A DNA stretch of 64,000 nucleotides from Georgenia sp. TF02-10 (GTDB lineage Bacteria; Actinomycetota; Actinomycetes; Actinomycetales; Actinomycetaceae). The translations under genes were made by a program, and so were the position numbers. Positions 1-10,143 of the stretch are shown here, in pieces (the stretch's first letter is position 1; every line of letters begins with the position of its first letter). The stretch covers positions 1,860,001 to 1,924,000 of the forward strand of contig NZ_CP094289.1 in assembly GCF_022759505.1 (NCBI RefSeq). The letters are read 5' to 3'. The notes under the pieces are model-generated. The model was not told where the DNA came from and ran no database searches. It worked only from the letters and a program-made list of their open reading frames with translations.

Positions 1-144
1 ATCTTCGGCGTCGAGGTCTCCCTCGACGGCGAGGTCCGGGCGGGCGGCTGCATCGACGAGCTCGACGCCCGCGCGCGGCTGACGAACCTCGTAGTCCAGG
101 GCCGCACGTACGACGTCGCCGGCGGAGAGGTCCTGCCTCACTAG
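1..144 (+). CDS. C-terminal 47 residues of an unknown protein (cut by window edge)
   Basis: Frame 1 is open from the first base to a TAG at 142-144. The tail is mixed hydrophobic and acidic (FGVEVSLDGEVRAGG...) and ends in VLPH. It matches no family I recognise. The gene converges on the SMP-30-like gene 13 bases downstream. In many actinobacteria whiA lies just upstream of gap; this tail does not look like WhiA. Confidence 0.5.
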   Translation: MFGVEVSLDGEVRAGGCIDELDARARLTNLVVQGRTYDVAGGEVLPH

Positions 145-157
145 CGTCCAAGGGTCG

Positions 158-2358
<2,201 letters not shown>

Positions 2359-2946
2359 GCCGACCGGCGCCGGGGCGGCGCTGAGGCGCGGCGCCCGCGC
2401 CGAGCCCTCGGTGCCGAGCGCGGGGCTCACGCTGAGCCATCGTCCGGCGCTGAGCGGAGGTGCACGACGCCGAGGCGGTGCCGCGCCCCACGCTGAGCCG
2501 ATCCGCCCGGCGGCGGGCCTCGCGCCCGCTGCCGGGCGGGGAGGCGGCGACCGGAGCGGCGCCGGGCAGGAGCCGGGGCCGCCCGCGGGAACGCCACCCC
2601 TCGGCGGCGCCCCCGCCTGACGGCCTCGGCGCCCGCACGACGACGGCCCGCCGCGCGACCCGGCGGCGACGCCGGGCCCACCGGCCCACCCGCGTCAACC
2701 TCGCGGGCGGCGGCGACGCCGGCACCGCCGACGGTGCAGGCGGGCGGCGAACGGCGTCGGCGGCACCCGCTCGCGCCGTCGACGGCGCTGGCCAGGTCCC
2801 GGCACGGGCCTGCTGCGCCAGGCCGTGCCGCACTGCCCCCGGCCGTGCCGCACTGCGCCACGGCCGTCCCGCACCGGCCCCGCCCCCGGCCCGTCCACCC
2901 CGGCCCGGCCCCCCGACCCCCATCCGGCCCCACCGCAAGGAGAACC
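2359..2946. other. Long gap-pgk spacer without a supported gene
   Basis: There are 588 GC-rich bases between gap and pgk. It holds short imperfect direct repeats, for example variants of CCGTGCCGCACTGC at about 2822-2875 and of GCTGAGC near 2380-2500. No reading frame here shows family similarity. An RBS-like AAGGAGAA precedes pgk. A promoter or mRNA leader for pgk is plausible but no clear -35/-10 pair is visible. Confidence 0.5.
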
Positions 2947-4137
2947 ATGAAGACCCTGCAGGACCTGGGCGAGCTGCGCGGCAAGCGCGTGCTCGTCCGC
3001 TCCGACTTCAACGTCCCGCTCGACGGCACCACCATCACCGACGACGGCCGGATCCGGGCCGCGCTGCCCACCCTCACCGCGCTGACCGACGCCGGCGCCC
3101 GGGTGGCCGTGGTCGCGCACCTCGGCCGGCCCAAGGGCGTCCCGGACGAGAAGTACTCCCTCGCCCCGGTCGCCGCGCGGCTCGGCGAGCTCCTCGGCAA
3201 GCAGGTGACCCTGGCCAAGGACACCGTCGGGCCGGACGCCCGCGCCGTCGTCGAGGGCCTGGCCGACGGCGACGTCGCCCTGCTGGAGAACGTCCGGTTC
3301 GACCCCCGCGAGACCGCCAAGGACGACCTCGCCCGCGGCGAGCTCGCCGACGAGCTCGCCGCCCTGGCCGACGCCTACGTCTCCGACGGCTTCGGCGTCG
3401 TGCACCGCAAGCAGGCCTCCGTCTACGACGTCGCCCAGCGGCTGCCGCACGCGGCCGGCCAGCTCGTCGTGAAGGAGATCGAGTCCCTGCGCCGGGCCAC
3501 CGACAACCCCGAGCGGCCCTACGCCGTCGTCCTCGGCGGCTCCAAGGTCTCCGACAAGCTCGGCGTCATCGCCAACCTGCTCGGCAAGGCCGACCGGCTG
3601 CTCGTCGGCGGCGGCATGGTCTTCACCTTCCTCGCCGCGCAGGGCCACGGCGTGGGCAAGTCCCTGCTCGAGGAGGACCAGGTCGAGACCGTCAAGGGCT
3701 ACCTCGCCCAGGCGGCCGAGCGGGGCGTGGAGATCGTCCTGCCCACCGACATCGTCGTGGCCCCGGAGATCAGCGCCGACGCGCCCGCCACCGTGGTGGC
3801 CGCCGACGCCATCCCGGCGGACCAGATCGGGCTGGACATCGGCCCGGAGTCCGCGCGCGCGTTCGCCGCGAAGATCGCCGACGCCCGCACCGTCGTCTGG
3901 AACGGGCCGATGGGCGTCTTCGAGCTCGCCCCGTTCGCCGCCGGCACCCGCGCGGTGGCCCAGGCCATGTCCGACGCCCCCGGCTTCACCATCGTCGGCG
4001 GCGGGGACTCCGCGGCCGCGGTGCGCACCCTCGGCTTCGACGAGTCGACCTTCTCCCACATCTCCACCGGCGGCGGCGCGTCCCTGGAGTTCCTCGAGGG
4101 CAAGACCCTGCCCGGCATCGCCGTCCTGGAGGACTGA
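2947..4137 (+). CDS. pgk: Phosphoglycerate kinase
   Basis: Transfers phosphate from 1,3-bisphosphoglycerate to ADP. Visible landmarks are [11 protein letters not shown] near the N-terminus (substrate binding), HLGRPKG, and GGGDSAAAV plus [18 protein letters not shown] at the C-terminal hinge and nucleotide site. Length is 396 residues, normal. ATG 2947 follows AAGGAGAA. The stop codon TGATG overlaps the tpiA start by one base, so the two genes are translationally coupled. Confidence 0.97.
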   Translation: MKTLQDLGELRGKRVLVRSDFNVPLDGTTITDDGRIRAALPTLTALTDAGARVAVVAHLGRPKGVPDEKYSLAPVAARLGELLGKQVTLAKDTVGPDARAVVEGLADGDVALLENVRFDPRETAKDDLARGELADELAALADAYVSDGFGVVHRKQASVYDVAQRLPHAAGQLVVKEIESLRRATDNPERPYAVVLGGSKVSDKLGVIANLLGKADRLLVGGGMVFTFLAAQGHGVGKSLLEEDQVETVKGYLAQAAERGVEIVLPTDIVVAPEISADAPATVVAADAIPADQIGLDIGPESARAFAAKIADARTVVWNGPMGVFELAPFAAGTRAVAQAMSDAPGFTIVGGGDSAAAVRTLGFDESTFSHISTGGGASLEFLEGKTLPGIAVLED

Positions 4138-4931
4138 TGGCCACCCGCACCCCGCTGATGGCGGGCAACTGGAAGATGAACCTCGACCACCACGAGGCCA
4201 TCGCCCTGGTCCAGAAGCTCGCCTGGACCCTCGACGACGCCAAGCACGACTACGCCGCCGTGGAGGTCGTGGTCCTCCCGGCGTTCACCGCGCTGCGGTC
4301 CGTGCAGACCCTGGTCGACGGCGACAAGCTGGGCGTGCGCTACGGCGCCCAGGACGTCTCCGCCCACCAGGCCGGCGCCTACACCGGCGAGGTCTCCGCG
4401 GCCATGCTCGCCAAGCTCGGCGTGACCTACGTCGTCGTGGGCCACTCCGAGCGGCGGCAGTACCACGGCGAGGACGACGCGGTCGTCAACGCCAAGGCCA
4501 AGGCCGCCCTCGGCGCCGGGATGACCCCGATCATCTGCGTCGGGGAGGGCCTGGAGGTGCGCAAGGCGGGCAACCACGTCGAGCACACCCTCGCCCAGGT
4601 CGACGGCGCCTACGCCGGGCTGAGCCAGGACGAGGCCGCTCGCACCGTCGTCGCCTACGAGCCGGTCTGGGCGATCGGCACCGGCGAGGTCGCCACCCCG
4701 GAGAACGCCGAGGAAGTCTGCCAGGCGATCCGGGCCCGGCTCGCCGAGCTCTACACCCAGGGCCTGGCCGACAAGGTCCGGGTGCTCTACGGCGGCTCGG
4801 TGAAGTCCGGGAACGTCGCCACGATCATGGCGCAGGAGGACGTCGACGGCGCCCTGGTGGGCGGGGCCAGCCTGCAGGCCGAGGAGTTCGCCGCCATCGT
4901 GCGCTACCGGGACCACCAGGTCGGCCAGTAG
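4137..4931 (+). CDS. tpiA: Triosephosphate isomerase
   Basis: Interconverts dihydroxyacetone phosphate and glyceraldehyde 3-phosphate. The (beta/alpha)8 signature residues are present: GNWKMN (Lys 13), GHSERR (catalytic His), [11 protein letters not shown] (catalytic Glu and loop 6) and YGGSVK (phosphate loop). Length is 264 residues. It overlaps pgk by one base. The last seven codons and the stop are repeated immediately downstream. Confidence 0.97.
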   Translation: MATRTPLMAGNWKMNLDHHEAIALVQKLAWTLDDAKHDYAAVEVVVLPAFTALRSVQTLVDGDKLGVRYGAQDVSAHQAGAYTGEVSAAMLAKLGVTYVVVGHSERRQYHGEDDAVVNAKAKAALGAGMTPIICVGEGLEVRKAGNHVEHTLAQVDGAYAGLSQDEAARTVVAYEPVWAIGTGEVATPENAEEVCQAIRARLAELYTQGLADKVRVLYGGSVKSGNVATIMAQEDVDGALVGGASLQAEEFAAIVRYRDHQVGQ

Positions 4932-4958
4932 CCCAACCACCAGGTCGGGCAGTAGCCG
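4911..4958 (+). repeat. 24-bp tandem duplication of the tpiA 3' end
   Basis: Two adjacent 24-base units, each containing ACCACCAGGTCGG followed by CAGTAG. The first supplies the HQVGQ-stop end of TpiA. The second repeats it in frame after the stop, so a read-through product would end in the same residues. Confidence 0.8.
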
Positions 4959-5148
4959 GCCCGGGTGCCGGCGGGCCTCCTCGCCCGCCGGCCCCGGCCT
5001 AACCCGAGCCACCCGCCGTCGGCCGGCGTCGCCGGGACGACGCCGGCCGCCGTCGGCGGGCGTCGCCGGGACGCCGGCCGCCGTCGACCCCGGACGCGGC
5101 CGGGCGAGAGCGCCGGCGATCCGTGCGTCTTGCCACGGCCGGTCGGGG

Positions 5149-5176
5149 TTGGCCGACGCCCGGCATCGCCTATCCT
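5149..5176 (+). promoter_or_regulatory. Candidate promoter for secG-rbpA
   Basis: TTGGCC at 5149-5154 and TATCCT at 5171-5176 are separated by 16 bases and lie 40 bases before the secG GTG. The spacer upstream (4932-5148) contains only repeated CCGCCGTCGG-type motifs. This is a sequence match only. Confidence 0.35.
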
Positions 5177-5215
5177 TGACCCCGGTCGCCGACCCCTAAC
5201 GAAACGGAGCCGTCC

Positions 5216-5461
5216 GTGTCAGTGCTGCGGATCATCCTCGAGGTGCTGCTGGTGCTAACCAGCATCTTCCTCGTCCTGACCATCCTCATGCACAAGGGCA
5301 AGGGCGGCGGGCTGTCGGACATGTTCGGCGGCGGGCTCTCCAGCAGCGTCGGCTCCTCCGGCGTCGCCGAGCGCAACCTCAACCGGATCACGATCGGGGT
5401 CGCGCTCGTCTGGGCCGCCTCGGTCGTGCTCATCGGGCTGATCCAGAAGTTCGAGTTCTAG
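5216..5461 (+). CDS. secG: Preprotein translocase subunit SecG
   Basis: Small accessory subunit of the SecYEG channel. The 81 residues have two hydrophobic segments (about 4-22 and 58-76) around the typical glycine-rich cytosolic loop LMHKGKGGGLSDMFGGG, ending in a short polar tail. GTG start with upstream AACGGAG. It sits between tpiA and rbpA, the usual actinobacterial place. Confidence 0.95.
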   Translation: MSVLRIILEVLLVLTSIFLVLTILMHKGKGGGLSDMFGGGLSSSVGSSGVAERNLNRITIGVALVWAASVVLIGLIQKFEF

Positions 5462-5470
5462 GAGACCGCA

Positions 5471-5818
5471 GTGGCTGGTGGAAGTGCGATCCGGGGCTCG
5501 CGCGTCGGCGCGGGCCCGATGGGCGAGGCGGTCCGGGGGGAGGCCGCGCCGCGGGTGTGGGTCTCCTACTGGTGCTCCCAGGGGCACGAGGTACGGCCCA
5601 GCTTCGCCAAGGAGGCCGACCTGGTCATCCCCGAGGTCTGGGACTGCCCGCGCTGCGGGCTACCGGCCGGCCAGGACCGGGACAACCCGCCCACCCCGCC
5701 GAAGAACGAGCCCTACAAGACGCACCTGGCCTACGTGAAGGAGCGTAGGTCGGACGCCGACGGCGCCGAGCTCCTCCAGGAGGCGCTGGCCGCCCTGCGC
5801 GAGCGCCGCGGGGGTTAG
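5471..5818 (+). CDS. rbpA: RNA polymerase-binding protein RbpA
   Basis: Actinobacteria-specific activator that binds RNA polymerase and the principal sigma factor and stabilises open promoter complexes. The 115 residues show the conserved N-terminal GGSAIRGSRVGAGPMGE, the core VSYWCSQGHEVRPSFA, and WDCPRCG, then the sigma-interacting segment DNPPTPPKNEPYKTHLAYVKERRS. The two CxxC-like positions seen in some homologues are only partly present. It starts 9 bases after secG, so the two are probably co-transcribed. Confidence 0.96.
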   Translation: MAGGSAIRGSRVGAGPMGEAVRGEAAPRVWVSYWCSQGHEVRPSFAKEADLVIPEVWDCPRCGLPAGQDRDNPPTPPKNEPYKTHLAYVKERRSDADGAELLQEALAALRERRGG

Positions 5819-5933
5819 GTCCGCGGCAGCGCCGCCCGCCGGTTAACAGCGCCGCACCCGTCGGCGGCCGACGGCGCCCCGCCAGCTGCGGACGTCCTGA
5901 GCACAGTTGCACGGCGTCGGTGAGGATGGCCGC

Positions 5934-7256
5934 GTGGGATCGGGACTCTTGCAGCGCGCCTGGGCGGACCTGGGTGGTGATCCGGACCTGCTCCGATCGG
6001 TCGGAGTACACGGCGAGCACGGTCTGAGCAGCCGGCTGCCGGTCGGCGAGCTGGCCCTGGGTGCGGTGGCCGCCCAGGTGCTCGCCGCCCGTGAGCTCGC
6101 GGCGGAAGGGCGACCGGTGCCGCCGGTGGAGCTGGACGCCCGACACGTGGGCATCGCCTTCCGCAGCGAGCGGTTCCTCCAGATCGACCGGCGTCCCGCG
6201 CCGGCCGGCTTCGCTCCCTTGTCGCGGTTCTGGCCCTCGGCGGACGGGTGGGTGCGGCTGCACGCGAACTATCCGCACCATCGCCAGGCCGCGCTCAGGG
6301 CGCTGGGCGAGGACCCGCCTGCGGCCATCCGTCGGCGTGCCAGCGCAGACGTCGAAGGCGCCGTCGTGTCCGCCGGAGGGGTGGCAGCCGCGGTCCGCAC
6401 CTTCCAGCAGTGGAGCGAGCACCCGGCCGGTGTCGCGGTGGCCGCTCAACCGCTCCTGGACCTGGCCCGGGTCGCCCCAGCGCCGGCCCGGGCCCATCGC
6501 CTGCAGGGGTTGCGCGTCCTGGACCTCACCCGCGTCATCGCCGGACCCGAAGCGACACGGATCCTGGCCGCGCACGGTGCCGACGTGCTGCGGATCGACG
6601 GACCCCACCTGCCCGAGGACCCCACCACGCTGCTGGAGTCCAGCCCCGGCAAGCGGTGCACCCAGCTCGACCTGGCCGTCGCCCGGGACCGGCGCCTGTT
6701 CGAGCAGCTGCTCGCCGACGCCGACGTCCTCGTGCACGGCTACCGTCCGGGGGCGCTCGCTCCCTTCGGCCTTGCCTCCGAGGTGCTGGCCGAGCGGTAC
6801 CCCGGCCTCGTCGTCGTCAGCCTCTCCGCCTGGGGCACTCATGGGCCGTGGGCCGCCCGACGAGGGTTCGACTCCATCGTCCAAGCAGGCACGGGCATCG
6901 CCGCGGCCACTGCGGGGCCGGACGGCACCCCCGGCGTGCTGCCCGCCCAGGCGCTCGACCACGGCGCGGGCCATCTGCTCGCCGCGACGGTGATGCGTGC
7001 CCTGACCAAGGTCCGCCAGCAGGGCGGCACCTGGCACGGCCACCTGTCCTTGGCCCGGCTCGCCCACTGGCTGCTGACCGCCCCACGGCCCCCGGACGAC
7101 GGGGCGCCGGAGGCAGATCCCCGCCCCGACCCCTACTGCGTCGAGCTACCCTCGAGCGCCGGCGTGCTTGCCGTCGTCCGCCCCATCGCAGCCCCACCCT
7201 GGCGCCATGGACCCCAGTCCGTGGCACCCGAGAGGGCGAGCTGGGGCAGCCGGTAG
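5934..7256 (+). CDS. CaiB/BaiF (class III) CoA-transferase family protein, domains in permuted order
   Basis: Class III CoA-transferases move CoA between carboxylic acids through a catalytic Asp. The CoA-binding segment GLRVLDLTRVIAGPEATRIL appears near residue 197, followed by VLVHGYRPGAL and GFDSIVQAGTG, whose Asp (about residue 313) matches the catalytic position. In most family members the first of these motifs is at the N-terminus; here about 190 residues resembling the usual C-terminal half (DGWVRLHANYPHHRQAALRALG) come first. The GTG at 5934 has TGAGGA upstream. The gene begins an accessory block between rbpA and opcA. Confidence 0.75.
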   Translation: MGSGLLQRAWADLGGDPDLLRSVGVHGEHGLSSRLPVGELALGAVAAQVLAARELAAEGRPVPPVELDARHVGIAFRSERFLQIDRRPAPAGFAPLSRFWPSADGWVRLHANYPHHRQAALRALGEDPPAAIRRRASADVEGAVVSAGGVAAAVRTFQQWSEHPAGVAVAAQPLLDLARVAPAPARAHRLQGLRVLDLTRVIAGPEATRILAAHGADVLRIDGPHLPEDPTTLLESSPGKRCTQLDLAVARDRRLFEQLLADADVLVHGYRPGALAPFGLASEVLAERYPGLVVVSLSAWGTHGPWAARRGFDSIVQAGTGIAAATAGPDGTPGVLPAQALDHGAGHLLAATVMRALTKVRQQGGTWHGHLSLARLAHWLLTAPRPPDDGAPEADPRPDPYCVELPSSAGVLAVVRPIAAPPWRHGPQSVAPERASWGSR

Positions 7257-7414
7257 CGCTTGTCTTACGGTGGCATCAGGCGCTCCGGCTGGCAGCGCGG
7301 CGTCGCCGAGCAGGGTCATCCCTCGCCCGGTGCGCTCGGTCTCACTCAACTCGGCGACCGCTAGGGTTCCGTAACCCGATCCTCTCGCGGCACGCCTGAA
7401 GCAAGGTAACCTGC

Positions 7415-7639
7415 CTGAGCGGAGTCGCCGACCACGCGCGCAAGCACGGCGTCGCGGATCTCGACATCGAGCACGCAGTACGTAACGCCATCCGTGTGAT
7501 CAGCCAAGGCGACCGCGACCTGTACATCGGCGCCGACCGGACTGGCCGGCTCGTTGAGGTGGTCGTTGTCGACGACGACGGTGAGCCCGTGGCAATCCAC
7601 GCCATGGCTCTGCGTCGCAAGTTCTATGAGCATCTATGA
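7415..7639 (+). CDS. BrnT-like/DUF4258-type small protein, possible toxin; start unclear
   Basis: The frame reads HARKHGVADLDIEHAVRNAI, then LYIGADRTGRLLEV-like strands, ending IHAMALRRKFYEHL. This resembles a family of small BrnT/DUF4258-like proteins usually encoded beside an HTH partner. The frame is closed by TGA at 7397-7399, and no ATG, GTG or TTG lies between that stop and the conserved region. CTG at 7415 is the only near-start, so the gene may be 5'-truncated and inactive. The HTH gene follows 22 bases downstream. Function is inferred from context only. Confidence 0.5.
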   Translation: MSGVADHARKHGVADLDIEHAVRNAIRVISQGDRDLYIGADRTGRLVEVVVVDDDGEPVAIHAMALRRKFYEHL

Positions 7640-7661
7640 CCAACCGCCCGAGGTGATGATC

Positions 7662-7943
7662 ATGCCCCGCACCCCCGAACAGCTCCGACAGGCCGCCGAG
7701 GACGCCGAGCGGTGGCTCGACTCGCTCGATCCGGCTGCCATCGCGTCGCCGGACGCGGACGCGAGCCACCTACGTCGCCTCGCGGCAGCGGTCCATGCTG
7801 CTGGCACCAGTCAGGCGGAGCTCGCCGAGGCCGTGGCCGCTGCCCGCGAGCACGGGCATACCTGGACGCAGATCGCCACCATGCTGGGAACCAGTCGGCA
7901 GGCCGCCCAGGAGCGCTACGGAGAGCCGGCTAAGCGCCCGTAG
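7662..7943 (+). CDS. Small HTH protein, likely partner of the preceding BrnT-like gene
   Basis: 93 residues. The N-terminal half is helical and acidic (MPRTPEQLRQAAEDAERWLD). The C-terminal half carries a helix-turn-helix-like segment, HTWTQIATMLGTSRQAAQERYG. ATG 7662 has GAGG 9 bases upstream; an in-frame ATG at 7656 is also possible. The arrangement small basic ORF followed by an HTH ORF suggests a toxin-antitoxin pair, with this gene as antitoxin and autorepressor, but neither activity is shown. Confidence 0.6.
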   Translation: MPRTPEQLRQAAEDAERWLDSLDPAAIASPDADASHLRRLAAAVHAAGTSQAELAEAVAAAREHGHTWTQIATMLGTSRQAAQERYGEPAKRP

Positions 7944-8002
7944 AGGGATCGATTGCAGTCGGGCCCTCCGCCGCCGATGGGTAGCTCGGCCAGACTGTCG
8001 CC

Positions 8003-8890
8003 GTGACGAAGCGAGCGAACGCTGTGCAGCTCCTGCGGGTCCCGTACGACTCCGGGCGAGCCGAGGCGCGGATGGGCGCCGGCCCGTCCGCGCTGACCCG
8101 CGCCGGAGCGGGTGACCGGTTACGCGCCCGGGGGCACTCCGTGTGCGAGCAGCAACTCGACCCGACGCCGGAGTGGCGCGCGGAACTGAAGACCGCGTTC
8201 GAGCTTCACCGGCAGATCGCCGCCGCGGCGCGCTCTGCACACCACGAGGGCCGGGTGCCACTGCTGCTGTCGGGCAACTGCAGCGGCACGATCGGCATGC
8301 TGGCCGCGCTGTCCGCGGCCACGTCGCGGCGAGTCGGGCTGGTCTGGCTGGACGCGCACGGTGACTTCAACACCCCCGACACCGACCCCTACGGATTCCT
8401 CGACGGCCAGGGTCTGGCCATGGTCGTCGGCCGCTGCTGGCGCACTCTGACCGCCACCGTCCCGGGCTTCACGCCACTACCCGAGCGGGCCGTCGTGCTC
8501 GCCGGCGCTCGCGACGTGGACGACCAGGAAGCGCCGGCGCTGCGCGACTCCGGAATCACCTGGCTCGACCCGAGCCAGGTTCGCGACATGCCCACGGTGC
8601 AGGAAGCAGTGCAACGGCTCGCCGATGTTGCCGACGTCGTGCACGTGCACGTCGACCTCGACGTTCACGACCCGACGATCGCCCCGGCGAACGGCTTTGC
8701 CGCGCCGAACGGGCTGACCGCCAACGAAGTCCACGAGGTCATCCGGCAGCTCGCCGAGTCCGTGCCCATCGCCTCCGGCACGCTCGCCTCCTACGACCCC
8801 TCCTACGACCCCGCCGGGCGGATGCGCGACATCGCCCTGGACCTCCTCGCCCTCATCGCCGAGCTCACCACGACCACGGCCCGGACCTGA
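8003..8890 (+). CDS. Arginase/agmatinase-fold family protein
   Basis: Ureohydrolase fold. Metal-site motifs are LSGNCSG (where most members have GGDHS), WLDAHGDFNTP and HVHVDLDVHDP. The Asp/His ligands of the last two are intact, while the first motif has Cys in place of the usual His; GNC-type motifs occur in some arginase relatives. About 295 residues is normal. The GTG start lies 60 bases after the HTH gene. The substrate (arginine, agmatine, formiminoglutamate or another guanidino compound) is not evident. Confidence 0.75.
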   Translation: MTKRANAVQLLRVPYDSGRAEARMGAGPSALTRAGAGDRLRARGHSVCEQQLDPTPEWRAELKTAFELHRQIAAAARSAHHEGRVPLLLSGNCSGTIGMLAALSAATSRRVGLVWLDAHGDFNTPDTDPYGFLDGQGLAMVVGRCWRTLTATVPGFTPLPERAVVLAGARDVDDQEAPALRDSGITWLDPSQVRDMPTVQEAVQRLADVADVVHVHVDLDVHDPTIAPANGFAAPNGLTANEVHEVIRQLAESVPIASGTLASYDPSYDPAGRMRDIALDLLALIAELTTTTART

Positions 8891-9077
8891 AGGTGCGTCC
8901 CGGGCAGCGATCGTTCACCGGACGGTGCGGGACCGGTCAACGACCAACCTGACCTGTTCCGTAAGACGGTTCACGCGGCAGCGTGCACCTGGCTCCTGTT
9001 CATGCTCTCGACCAGGAGCATCGAGAAGCACGAGCACGTCGGCGACGGTCAAGGCTTGCGCGTTGGAGAGACAGGCC

Positions 9078-10052
9078 CTATGCGCGCACCAGCGGCAGCC
9101 CCTCGGTGAGCACCTCCCCGTAGGTCACGTCCGGGTCGAGCCGGCGCAGGTCCTCCATCAGGCTGTTGCGGACGTCCCGGAGCGGGATGTTGACCTGCTG
9201 GTCAACCCTGCCCGGCCGGGTCAGGACAGCGATCGACGACCCCTGCGGCCGGGTGAGCGTGATCGGCCCGGAGGGGCGCTCGAGCACCACACCGCTCACC
9301 GCGTCGTGGCCCTGCGCCCGCGTCCGGGCCGGGCAGCGCAGCCGCAGGCCCAGCCACGCCGCGAGCAGGTCCACCGAGGGGTGGCCCGCCGCGCCGGACA
9401 CCGTCACGGCAGTCACCGGCTCCGCCGGCGGCTCGTCGAGGGCGGCGGCCAGCACCGAGCGCCACAGGGTCAGCGCCGCCCAGGCGAGGTCGGAGTCACC
9501 CGGGGCGTAGGCGCCGGCGAGCCGGGCGAGCGTCGTCACCGGGTCGGCGCACCGGGTGGAGTCGGTGATCCGGCGCTGGGCCATCCGCCCGATCGGGTCC
9601 GTGGACGGCGCGGGCGGCGCCGTCGTCGGCCACCACGCCACGATCGGGGCGTCCGGCAGCAGCAGCGACATGACGAGGGTCTCCGGCTGCTGGCCGGCGC
9701 CGCCGCGGGGCTTGAGGAGGACCACCTCGGAGGCGCCGGCGTCGCCGCCGACCCGGATCTGGGCGTCCAGCCGCGCCTCGCCGTCCGGCCCGTCACCGCC
9801 CTCCGGCCCCGTGGCGCTGGCCGGCGCGTCGGACCCGGCGGGGGCGTCCGGCAGCACCACCAGGACCCGGGCGGGGTGCTCGCGGGAGACGTCGTTGGCG
9901 GTGCGGATAGCCCGCTCGGCGGTCTGCTCGTCTGGGGCGAGCACGACCAGGGTGAGGACCCGGCCGAGGGCGACGACGCCGCCCTCCTCGCGCAGGGACA
10001 CCAGCCGGTTGCCCACCGCCGCGGAGGTGGTGCCGCGCAGGTTGACGATCAT
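9078..10052 (-). CDS. opcA: Glucose-6-phosphate dehydrogenase assembly protein OpcA
   Basis: OpcA is an accessory protein needed for full glucose-6-phosphate dehydrogenase activity in actinobacteria and cyanobacteria. The protein has 324 residues. Recognisable parts are MIVNLRGTTSAAVGNRL at the start, PDAPIVAWWPTTAPPAPSTDPIGRMAQRRITDS in the middle, and a basic C-terminal domain with DDLRRLDPD-like helices. It is the last gene of tkt-tal-pgi-zwf-opcA. The start is ATG with AAGGAG upstream. pgl, which often follows opcA, is not present here. Confidence 0.93.
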   Translation of the reverse strand: MIVNLRGTTSAAVGNRLVSLREEGGVVALGRVLTLVVLAPDEQTAERAIRTANDVSREHPARVLVVLPDAPAGSDAPASATGPEGGDGPDGEARLDAQIRVGGDAGASEVVLLKPRGGAGQQPETLVMSLLLPDAPIVAWWPTTAPPAPSTDPIGRMAQRRITDSTRCADPVTTLARLAGAYAPGDSDLAWAALTLWRSVLAAALDEPPAEPVTAVTVSGAAGHPSVDLLAAWLGLRLRCPARTRAQGHDAVSGVVLERPSGPITLTRPQGSSIAVLTRPGRVDQQVNIPLRDVRNSLMEDLRRLDPDVTYGEVLTEGLPLVRA

Positions 10053-10065
10053 CGGCTGCTCCTTC

Positions 10066-10138
10066 GGGACGCGGGCGGCCGGGCGCCGTCGGGCGCGGGG
10101 GACCGGGCGCCGTCGGACGCGGGGGACCGGACGCCGTC
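10066..10138 (-). repeat. Three imperfect 24-bp tandem units in the zwf-opcA spacer
   Basis: Read on the minus strand, three adjacent units begin GACGGCGYCCGG and continue with a C-rich half. They fill nearly the whole 91-base spacer before the opcA RBS. The period is a multiple of three, as in the coding minisatellites elsewhere in the window. Confidence 0.8.
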
Positions 10139-10143
10139 GACGG

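Noticed and set aside
2460-2946. Arg/Pro-rich open frames in the gap-pgk spacer
   Set aside because: No conserved motif and no RBS; typical shadow frames of GC-rich DNA.
8891-9077. Remnant of pgl between the arginase-like gene and opcA
   Set aside because: A minus-strand frame (LSNAQALTVADVLVLLDAPG) exists, but it does not match the 6-phosphogluconolactonase N-terminus.
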